A stretch of DNA of 8,183 nt, taken from Methylococcaceae bacterium (GTDB lineage Bacteria > Pseudomonadota > Gammaproteobacteria > Methylococcales > Methylococcaceae). The DNA is taken from contig JAJRDJ010000375.1 of assembly GCA_028678445.1 (NCBI GenBank), positions 1-8,183 on the forward strand, in the 5' to 3' direction. This document shows positions 1 to 5,787 of the stretch, in pieces. The position numbers were made by a program, and so were the translations under genes. Positions within the stretch are counted from its first letter, which is position 1; every line of letters begins with the position of its first letter. The notes beneath the pieces were generated by a model, which was given only the letters and a program-made list of their open reading frames with translations, was not told where the DNA came from and did not search any database.

Positions 1-238
1 GCCGACGACCGATGGCCGCCACCTGATCCTGTCGCGCTATACCCACCCGGAACCAGACCAGTTACTGTTGCTGGCCCAACTGAAGCTGGAACTGCCACCC
101 CAGCCGCCGCCCAAAATCACCACCGACGCGACCAAAGCCGTCTAGCTCAACCATGCCCTTGTAGTGCCGACCTAGGTGATCCGTGAACGGCAGATCAGAG
201 GGTTAGCTGCGATTTTCACTTGACTTGCGGAAGATGGG
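1..238 (+). mobile_element. 3' end of an insertion sequence, probably IS1634 family
   Basis: The element enters from the left edge and comprises the end of a transposase gene (stop at 143-145) plus about 93 bp of non-coding end sequence. The right boundary is placed at about 238, because recognisable coding sequence of an unrelated ABC exporter begins there, directly after a segment ending CTTGCGGAAGATGGG (224-238). That segment is a plausible terminal inverted repeat. The left end lies outside the window, so neither the inverted repeat match nor a target-site duplication can be checked. The family assignment rests only on the transposase tail. Confidence 0.5.
2..145 (+). CDS. Transposase, C-terminal fragment (IS1634-like), cut by window edge
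   Basis: Reading frame 2 is open from the window edge to TAG at 143-145 and gives 47 residues. It contains TTDGRHLILSRYTHPEPDQ, then a leucine-rich stretch (LLLLAQLKLEL) and a proline-rich PPQPPPK tail. This order (TDGR, then SRYT-PEP, then LKL-LP-QPPP) matches my memory of the extreme C-terminus of IS1634-family DDE transposases of the broad IS4 group, which cut and paste their own DNA. The catalytic DDE residues lie upstream of the window, so activity cannot be judged. The stretch looks undamaged. A different IS4-group family is the main alternative. Confidence 0.6.
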   Translation, partial: PTTDGRHLILSRYTHPEPDQLLLLAQLKLELPPQPPPKITTDATKAV

Positions 239-542
239 TTAATCTGGCGAGTGTGCTGGTGCGCGTGGACGACGATCTGGATAACGTGATGGACTGAGTC
301 AACTTGCTCGCAATCAGCGAACAGCACACGTGGCTTACGCACGACTGTTCATGCGGAATGCCAAGTTTGCCTTCCAGGACTAAGCCACGAGTCCCTTCTA
401 TGAATACAATCAGGAGCGGGTCTATCAACTGCTCAAGGAATCCCGTATCGGCTTCATCAATGTTGGACACCTCAGCACGTTGCTCGAATATCATGATCAC
501 GTCCTGCAATTGGAGCGCGCGGGGACTTGGGAGATCAGCGAC
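238..542 (+). pseudogene. Decayed ABC exporter ATPase, C-terminal part (SbmA/YddA-like permease-ATPase)
   Basis: The plus strand, read across two frames, gives the tail of an ABC nucleotide-binding domain. The first frame (238-324) reads VNLASVLVRVDDDLDNVMD, stop (TGA 295-297), VNLLAISEQ, which corresponds to the DW-x-LSLGEQ signature region with the Trp codon turned into a stop. Near 325-329 one base seems lost, and the second frame continues with VAYARLFMRNAKFAFQD, stop (TAA 381-383), ATS. Here TAA sits where the Walker B glutamate codon (GAA) belongs in DEATS. It then reads NQERVYQLLKES, the H-loop region INVGHLSTLLEYHDHVLQLE, and GTWEISD. In intact relatives this fused permease-ATPase moves peptides or cofactors across the inner membrane. 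The Walker A motif and membrane part are absent. The insertion sequence abuts it on the left and may have truncated it. Gene death is certain; the exact subfamily is inferred. Confidence 0.8.
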
Positions 543-1147
543 AGATCGACAGCGAGACATCCACACCTACCCCCGCTGATGCTATTGAAGCGGGCTCAAC
601 CCCGAGTAAGACGCCCTTCAATGAGTACATTAAATTGAGAGCTCTATTCCCGCTCTCAAGGGTCACCTCGGCCCTGCGGGAAAAGATGGAAATAAACAGT
701 CAATTTCCTATCTGACCACTTGGTAACACTCGCAGACTCACGCTTTCAATCCCGGCCAATCCGGTACCGTGATGCGCTCATGGCGCTCGGCAATCAGAAA
801 ATCTCTAAATGTACCACCGTTCCCCCCCCTTTCTTTCAATTCTGATTCTGTGCCAGCTGCAGTGACAATTGTTCGTCGAGGCGGCTATTCGACTAGGTCG
901 GCAGTTTTCCAGCGTGCCCCGAAGCCAGTGCGACGGGTCCGAGGCCAGCGAGCTAGGTGATGACCAGCCGGCTTTGGATCACGGCTGCACGCTGGCCGGC
1001 GCGCGCGGACCAGGCGGCAACTAACCAGTTCCTGTTGTCAATGGCGAGCGGGCGTATGACGCTCTCACCGTTTTGCTCGATATGACGTTAACAATCCTCA
1101 GCCCCGGGTGGCTGCCCGGACCCAAGCATCCATTGCCGGATAGCTGC
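543..1147. other. Decayed intergenic region without a supported gene
   Basis: About 600 bp lie between the ABC remnant and the SPFH gene stop, and no convincing gene is seen. Visible structure includes a 7-bp inverted repeat ATTGAAG/CTTCAAT (583-589 and 616-622). There is a hairpin GAGAGC/GCTCTC (637-642 and 652-657) and a run of eight C within 825-835. A GC-rich foldable block at 963-1013 has stems CAGCCG/CGGCTG (965-970, 982-987) and CTGGCCG/CGG-CCAG with one bulged A (992-998, 1006-1013). A short stem CCGGG/CCCGG (1104-1108, 1115-1119) lies just past the SPFH stop. It could be a weak terminator for that gene but has no T run. A 48-codon minus-strand open stretch (738-884) has no start codon. 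Confidence 0.6.
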
Positions 1148-2146
1148 TTAGGAAATCCGCATTAGCAGTTCGGCCTTTTTGGCCGTAAATTCAGCCTCGG
1201 TCAGAATGCCTTTGGTCTTGAGGTCGTGGAACTTTTCGATGAGCGCCGCCACATCCTCGGCCGAACCCTCCGCGCCGGTTCCCAAGGCCTTACCGGACAC
1301 GGCTGACGTCATCACCTGCCCCATGGCGACGCCCGCGCCGATACCCGCGCCAACACCGGCGGCTCCACCCTCGTTGGCGGCGGCTATCGGGATGGAGCGC
1401 GCGGCCTGAAACTGCGCATATCGACTGAGGTCGCCCACCATGTTCATGCCGATGCGTTCGTCGAGAATCTTCTGCAACTCGTCCGGCAGGGAGAGGTTCT
1501 GCACCACGAAACTTTCCAGGGCAAGCCCCAGCCTGGTGAATTCACCCGCCAGCTTCTGCTGGAGCAGCTTGGCCATTTCATCCTGATTGGCGGCCATGTC
1601 GATAAAGGGAATGCCAGATTCGGCAAAGAGATCGGTCATGCCCGCCACCACGACCCCGCGCAACTGTTCGTCCAGGTCGTCCACCATGTAAATATCGCGA
1701 GTGCCGCTGACCAGCTGGAAGAAGGTCCTGGGGTCGGCGATCCGGTAACTGTACTGCCCGAAGCCGCGCAGGCGAATCAGCCCGAATTCCTTGTCGCGCA
1801 GCGTGACCGGACTGGCCGTGCCCCATTTTCGCGCCAGTTGCTGGCGGGTGCTGAAAAAATAGACATCGCTTTTGAAGGGAGACTGGAAGGCCTTGTCCCA
1901 ATTCTGGAGACTGGTCAGGATCGGCAGCGTCTGAGTATCCAGCGTGTGAGTGCCTGCGCCGAAGATGTCGGCGAGGTGTCCCTCGTCGACGAACACAGCC
2001 ATCTGCGTCTCCCGAACCACCAGTTGCGCGCCATTCTGGATTTCCTGATCGGCCATCGGATAGCGGAACGCCAGCACGCCTTCGCGGTCCTCCACCCACT
2101 GGATAACGTCGATGAATTGCTTGGTAATCAGATCGAAAATGCCCAT
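1148..2146 (-). CDS. SPFH-domain protein with C-terminal SHOCT domain (YdjI/virion-core-like)
   Basis: The product has 332 residues. I chose ATG at 2144-2146 because GAGAGG stands 5 bases before it and family similarity starts there (MGIFDLITKQFIDVIQW). The frame is open further upstream, but that part overlaps the methyltransferase gene. Residues about 20-235 form an SPFH/band-7-like region (VLAFRYP, GAQLVVRETQMAVFVDEG, FGAGTHTLDTQ, and YFFSTRQ near residue 96). A Gly/Ala-rich linker follows (about 255-290). Residues about 296-330 are a SHOCT domain (EDVAALIEKFHDLKTKGILTEAEFTAKK), a short helical module thought to aid oligomer formation. No signal peptide or clear membrane segment is seen. 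In Bacillus subtilis the relative YdjI is encoded next to a PspA-like gene under SigW, which suggests a membrane-stress scaffold role. That role is inferred here. The gene lies 35 bp behind the methyltransferase gene, probably in one operon. Confidence 0.85.
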   Translation of the reverse strand: MGIFDLITKQFIDVIQWVEDREGVLAFRYPMADQEIQNGAQLVVRETQMAVFVDEGHLADIFGAGTHTLDTQTLPILTSLQNWDKAFQSPFKSDVYFFSTRQQLARKWGTASPVTLRDKEFGLIRLRGFGQYSYRIADPRTFFQLVSGTRDIYMVDDLDEQLRGVVVAGMTDLFAESGIPFIDMAANQDEMAKLLQQKLAGEFTRLGLALESFVVQNLSLPDELQKILDERIGMNMVGDLSRYAQFQAARSIPIAAANEGGAAGVGAGIGAGVAMGQVMTSAVSGKALGTGAEGSAEDVAALIEKFHDLKTKGILTEAEFTAKKAELLMRIS

Positions 2147-2181
2147 CGTGGCCTCTCGTAAGTGGGGTGGATCGTTCCGGT

Positions 2182-3123
2182 TCAGCCGGGTTTTCTGGCC
2201 CGGAACAGGCAATAGCGTACCAGTCCTCCGTGAAAGACTTTCCACTGCGCCAGCGCCACCTTGAAATTGGCGGTCTGGGCTTTCTTGCGCAAGCCCAGCC
2301 AGTGCATGACGACCTGCATGGGATAGGTCCAGAGCGCCGTCATATACATGCGGCGTGACGAGGGCATGGTTTCCTTGGTCGCCTCGGTGATATGCACGTC
2401 CCGCAAGCCGCATTCTTCCATGCCGGATTGAAACTCCTCGACCGTGGACAGATTCGGCACCGCCCAGCCATTCAGGCAATCCATGACCGCCCGCCATTCT
2501 TCCGCGTTGAATTGGCGGCGCGTGGCATAGCCATCGCAGGCGATCAGGGTACCGCCCTTCTTGAGCAGCCGGAAAGCCTCCCGGAAGAAATCGCGTTTGT
2601 CGACGGCATAGCAACTGCTTTCCACCGCCCAAACCACGTCGAAGGATTCATCGGGAAACGGCGTCTTGCAGAAATCCGCCACCTGGAAATCCACCTTGTC
2701 GGCCACTCCGTGGCGTTCGGCATTGCGAGTGGCGTGGCGCACCTGCTCGGCGCTGACCGTTACCCCCGTGGCGCGACAGCCGATATGCTTGGCCAGCCAG
2801 ATGGAGCTGCCGCCTATGCCGCACCCGGCATCAAGCACATGATCGCCTGGCTGGATGCCAGCCACCTCGGCCATGATGCGGTTCTTGTTGAGCAGCGCCT
2901 GGCTGTGGGTTTTGATGCCCTCTTCCCAATAGCCGTAATGCAGGGCCAGGTTCTCATTATCGAACCAGGCGGTGCGGTAATCCCAATAGCAATCGTCATA
3001 GTGCTTGGCGGTATCGACGCTGATTTCCTCTTCGGAGAACTCGGCACCCTTGCGCAGGCTGTCATCGCGGTAATCCCGGTTGGGTTCCAGAAAATAGGTT
3101 GGGGAATTCGTGTCTTGAGACAT
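2182..3123 (-). CDS. Class I SAM-dependent methyltransferase, small-molecule type
   Basis: The product has 313 residues and transfers a methyl group from S-adenosylmethionine to an unknown acceptor. Seen in order: YDDCYWDYRTAWFDNENLALHYGYW (about 42-66), typical of N-, C- and lipid-type methyltransferases of this superfamily. Motif I is VLDAGCGIGGSSIWLA (96-111). GVTVSAEQV (120-128) holds the post-I region. DVVWAVESSCY (162-172) is motif II, and LLKKGGTLIACD (186-197) is motif III. The tail (about 258-310) resembles that of UbiE/tocopherol-methyltransferase-like enzymes, so a lipid, quinone or small amine acceptor is possible but not shown. The start is ATG at 3121-3123. It lacks a strong ribosome site, but an earlier ATG in frame (3280-3282) would run back through the terminator at 3210-3246. 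The gene is followed after 35 bp by the SPFH gene. No signal peptide is present, so it is probably cytoplasmic. Confidence 0.85.
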   Translation of the reverse strand: MSQDTNSPTYFLEPNRDYRDDSLRKGAEFSEEEISVDTAKHYDDCYWDYRTAWFDNENLALHYGYWEEGIKTHSQALLNKNRIMAEVAGIQPGDHVLDAGCGIGGSSIWLAKHIGCRATGVTVSAEQVRHATRNAERHGVADKVDFQVADFCKTPFPDESFDVVWAVESSCYAVDKRDFFREAFRLLKKGGTLIACDGYATRRQFNAEEWRAVMDCLNGWAVPNLSTVEEFQSGMEECGLRDVHITEATKETMPSSRRMYMTALWTYPMQVVMHWLGLRKKAQTANFKVALAQWKVFHGGLVRYCLFRARKPG

Positions 3124-3209
3124 GATGGTCGAGGTGAGCAAGTAATCTTGGATGCTGCGGTCCTGGCCGGATACCAGACTTGCAGTCAGCGTGTGTCGTG
3201 CCTTAAACG

Positions 3210-3246
3210 AAAAATTCCCGGCTCTCCTGAGAGAACCGGGAAATTT
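3210..3246 (-). terminator. Intrinsic terminator downstream of hppA
   Basis: TTCCCGG (3215-3221) pairs with CCGGGAA (3236-3242). After one C/A mismatch, TCTC (3223-3226) pairs with GAGA (3231-3234) around a CTGA loop. On the minus strand the stem is followed by TTTTT (3214-3210). It lies about 94 bases past the hppA stop, so it closes the pyrophosphatase transcript and separates it from the methyltransferase/SPFH pair. The plus-strand side also ends in AAATTT, so weak bidirectional action is possible. Confidence 0.8.
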
Positions 3247-3339
3247 CTTGAGCGCCCCGAACCGGATACCTGCTGAAATCATCCGGTCTGCCGCGATTCC
3301 TCCTGCCTAAGCGTCGGAGAAATCGTTCTCGGAGGAGGT

Positions 3340-5448
3340 TTAGAAGCTGAACCAGCCCGAGCCAAAGGAGGTCGCAAACACCAGGCTTACGATACTCATC
3401 AGCTTGATCAGGATGTTCAGGGACGGGCCACTGGTATCCTTGAAGGGGTCGCCAACGGTATCGCCGACTACCGCCGCCTTGTGAGCGTCGGAACCCTTAC
3501 CGCCGAACTGTCCGGTCTCGATCCATTTCTTGGCATTGTCCCAGGCGCCACCGGCATTCGCCATCATCACCGCCAGCAGGAAGCCGGAAGCCGTGGTGCC
3601 GATCAGGAGCCCCGCGAGGGCTTCCTTGCCGAGGACAGAGCCCACCACGATCGGAACGACCACCGCCATGCTGCCGGGGATAATCATCTCCTTGAGCGCG
3701 CCCTCGGTGCTGATACCTACGCAAGCTGCGTAATCGGGTTTGCCGGTACCTTCCATCAGACCAGGGATTTCCTTAAACTGACGCCGCACCTCAAGCACGA
3801 TATTGTAGGCCGCCTTTCCTACCGCGCTCATGGTCAAAGCCGAGAACAAGTATGGCAGCATGGCGCCGATCAGGATGCCTGGCAACATGGTCGGGCCCAG
3901 GATGCTCAAGGTATCGATTTTCGCGGCCGTGATATAAGCCGCCAGCAGCGCCAGGGCAGTCAGCACGGCGGAGCCAATGGCGAAGCCCTTGCCGGTCGCG
4001 GCGGTGGTGTTGCCAAGACTATCCAGGGCATCGGTGCGCTGGCGGACTTCCTTGGGTAGATGACTCATTTCGGCGATACCGCCGGCGTTGTCGGCGACTG
4101 GACCGTAGGCGTCGGTGGCCAGCGTTACACCCAAGGTGCTGAGCATTCCGACCCCGGCCAAAGCCACAGCATACAGGCCGGCTGTGATGGTGCCGTCTGC
4201 TTTGTGGCCCAACCAGATGCTGATGAGAATCGCAACCGCAGTAATCAGCACCGGAAATACGGTGCTCATCATGCCCACCGCCATACCCTGGATGATCGTC
4301 GTGGCCGGGCCGGTCTGGCAGGCGTTAGAGATGGACTGGGTGGGCTTCTCGGTGTACGAGGTGTAGTACTCGGTGACGTAGGCGATGCCATTTCCGGCAA
4401 CCAGGCCTACCAGAATCACCAGCCAGTAATTGAAGCTGACGCTCGGGGAGAGCAAGACCACCACCAGGGACAATGCCAAGATAACCGCAGACGCTCCCCA
4501 CACGGATCCGCGCAGCGCGTGGAGCAAGTCTTGTAGGCTCGCGTTCTCGACGATTTTGTGAATATGTTTATCGAGGCGAGTGGTGATGAAAGCCGGCAGG
4601 CGAATCGAACCTTCGCCACCGATCACCATGTAGATCCCGAACAGGGAAGCCACGATGCCCACGGCTGCCACCAGGAAAGGCAGGCCGATAAAAGACGCCG
4701 TCTGTGTGCTTACCGCCGCACCCAGTGTGGCCGCCGCAATAATGGAACTACTGTAGCTCTCGAACAGGTCAGCGCCCATACCGGCAACGTCACCGACGTT
4801 ATCGCCGACGTTATCCGCGATCACCGCCGGGTTGCGGGGATCATCCTCGGGAATGCCCTGCTCCACCTTGCCGACCAGATCCGCGCCAACATCCGCCGCC
4901 TTGGTGAAGATCCCACCACCGACACGGGCAAACAACGCGATGCTGCTGGCGCCAAAGCCGAAGCCGGTGATATAGGTCAACTGGTTGGGGTTGCCGCTGA
5001 AGTAGAGGTACAGCAAGGTCATGCCTATCAGGCTGAAACTTACCACCGACATGCCCATGATCGCGCCGCTCCCGAACGCAACCCGCAACCCTTGATGCAG
5101 CCCTTCGCTGGCGGCGGCGGCAGTGCGCACATTCGCGCGAACTGCCACATACATGCCAAGGTAACCGGCGCCCGCCGAAGCCATTGCGCCAATCACGAAG
5201 GACATGGCCGTCTGCCACTGCAGGAATGTCGCGATCACGATGGCGACGATCACTACGAAAATGCCAATTACACGATATTCGCGGTTAAGAAACGCCGATG
5301 CCCCCTCCTGAATCGCCGAGGCGATGGCGCGCATCTTTTCGTTGCCTTGATCTTGACTCAGAACCTGTTTGAATTGCCAGAGTACATACCATACTCCAAC
5401 CAGCCCCATCGCTAGCGCGATAATGACCGATGCGGTTGCTTGCAACAC
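3340..5448 (-). CDS. hppA: Membrane-bound ion-pumping pyrophosphatase, K+-dependent type
   Basis: This 702-residue integral inner-membrane protein is full length for the family, with about 16 membrane helices. It splits PPi to two phosphates and pumps H+ (or Na+) out of the cytoplasm. The substrate and Mg-binding block is clear: DVGADLVGKVEQGIPEDD (186-203), IADNVGDNVGD (210-220), then GADLFESY (225-232). A second acidic set is DAYGPVADNAGG (446-457), and a third is VGDTVGDPFKDTSGPSLN (661-678). In GNTTAATGKGFAIGSA (479-494), Ala483 and Gly486 stand where K+-independent enzymes have Lys and Thr, which marks the K+-dependent class. Glu230 is in the helix-6 position typical of several groups, including Na+ pumps, so the pumped ion is open. 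The start is GTG (5446-5448), with AGAGAGG 8 bases upstream. The gene appears to be transcribed alone: a long structured leader precedes it and a terminator follows. Confidence 0.96.
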   Translation of the reverse strand: MLQATASVIIALAMGLVGVWYVLWQFKQVLSQDQGNEKMRAIASAIQEGASAFLNREYRVIGIFVVIVAIVIATFLQWQTAMSFVIGAMASAGAGYLGMYVAVRANVRTAAAASEGLHQGLRVAFGSGAIMGMSVVSFSLIGMTLLYLYFSGNPNQLTYITGFGFGASSIALFARVGGGIFTKAADVGADLVGKVEQGIPEDDPRNPAVIADNVGDNVGDVAGMGADLFESYSSSIIAAATLGAAVSTQTASFIGLPFLVAAVGIVASLFGIYMVIGGEGSIRLPAFITTRLDKHIHKIVENASLQDLLHALRGSVWGASAVILALSLVVVLLSPSVSFNYWLVILVGLVAGNGIAYVTEYYTSYTEKPTQSISNACQTGPATTIIQGMAVGMMSTVFPVLITAVAILISIWLGHKADGTITAGLYAVALAGVGMLSTLGVTLATDAYGPVADNAGGIAEMSHLPKEVRQRTDALDSLGNTTAATGKGFAIGSAVLTALALLAAYITAAKIDTLSILGPTMLPGILIGAMLPYLFSALTMSAVGKAAYNIVLEVRRQFKEIPGLMEGTGKPDYAACVGISTEGALKEMIIPGSMAVVVPIVVGSVLGKEALAGLLIGTTASGFLLAVMMANAGGAWDNAKKWIETGQFGGKGSDAHKAAVVGDTVGDPFKDTSGPSLNILIKLMSIVSLVFATSFGSGWFSF

Positions 5449-5498
5449 GTTGTCTACCTCTCTTGGTTATTTATTGGAATCTTTCTGAACCAGACTGC

Positions 5499-5551
5499 TG
5501 AACCCTGTGAGCGATGCTCAATCAGCCACCCGTACTTGCGCCAAGGGTTCA
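5499..5551 (-). promoter_or_regulatory. Foldable 5' leader of hppA
   Basis: An 8-bp perfect inverted repeat, TGAACCCT (5499-5506) with AGGGTTCA (5544-5551), encloses a small perfect hairpin TGAGC-GAT-GCTCA (5508-5520). In the hppA mRNA this would form a closed, branched-looking structure about 50 to 100 bases before the start codon. It could be a cis-regulatory RNA or only a stabilising leader. It matches no riboswitch class I can name, and there is no T run that would make it a terminator. Confidence 0.35.
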
Positions 5552-5595
5552 ATCGGGGCCAACGATCGCTTGCAAACCCCATACCCCGGCGGGCT

Positions 5596-5648
5596 AATAT
5601 ACATTTCCCGGTGCTATTAACCCGTTGCAGGGTACTCAAATTTCCCGG
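5596..5648 (-). promoter_or_regulatory. Candidate hppA promoter with a 9-bp direct repeat
   Basis: On the minus strand TATATT (5601-5596) is a fair -10 box, but the region 16-18 bases upstream has no good -35 match. CCGGGAAAT occurs twice in the same orientation, at 5611-5603 (just upstream of the -10 box) and 5648-5640, 37 bp apart. A weak -35 plus paired repeats would fit a site for an activator or repressor. The rest of 5449-5787 holds the leader and a possible terminator, and no gene. Confidence 0.3.
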
Positions 5649-5658
5649 CAACCTCAAT

Positions 5659-5694
5659 AAAAAAACCACAACCATGGATCTTTCCGGAGGGAAA
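5659..5694 (-). terminator. Weak candidate terminator after the Fic-like/zeta gene
   Basis: On the minus strand a 5-bp stem TTTCC/GGAAA (5694-5681 region, 4-base loop) is followed after about 15 bases by seven T (5665-5659). The gap between stem and T run is too long for a classic intrinsic terminator. A second small stem, CCGCC/GGCGG, lies nearer the stop, around 5733-5748, but lacks T residues. The transcript of the 736-codon gene must end or run on somewhere here; the evidence for this site is modest. Confidence 0.25.
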
Positions 5695-5787
5695 TTGATC
5701 ATCTCGCGCGCCGCTAAGTCTGGTACTTCCGCCCCATCCGGCGGGTTACGGTGTTATTTTTCTGCTTGGCCGGGGCGGAACGCGTAG

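Noticed and set aside
216..579. Overlapping open frames on both strands
   Set aside because: The real signal here is the broken ABC ATPase read in two other plus-strand frames. The open frames themselves match nothing.
165..903. 11-bp inverted match TGCCGACCTAG (165-175) with CTAGGTCGGCA (893-903) as possible ends of a mobile element
   Set aside because: One match of this length within about 1 kb can arise by chance. The first copy lies inside the IS end and not at a boundary, and no other boundary signs are seen.
2147..2632. N-terminal extension of the SPFH reading frame
   Set aside because: The frame is open by chance across the methyltransferase gene. The SPFH family similarity and a GAGAGG ribosome site both place the start at 2146.
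2392..3276. Long plus-strand open frame of 294 codons
   Set aside because: It is the antisense of the methyltransferase gene, whose SAM motifs are clear. The plus-strand product has no recognisable domain and would cover the hppA terminator.
3124..3282. N-terminal extension of the methyltransferase
   Set aside because: It would run through the strong hairpin terminator at 3210-3246, and the added residues look like no protein start.
4558..5415. Plus-strand open frame of 285 codons
   Set aside because: It is antisense to hppA, which is complete and highly conserved. The product is rich in His, Arg and Gln, as usual for such shadows.
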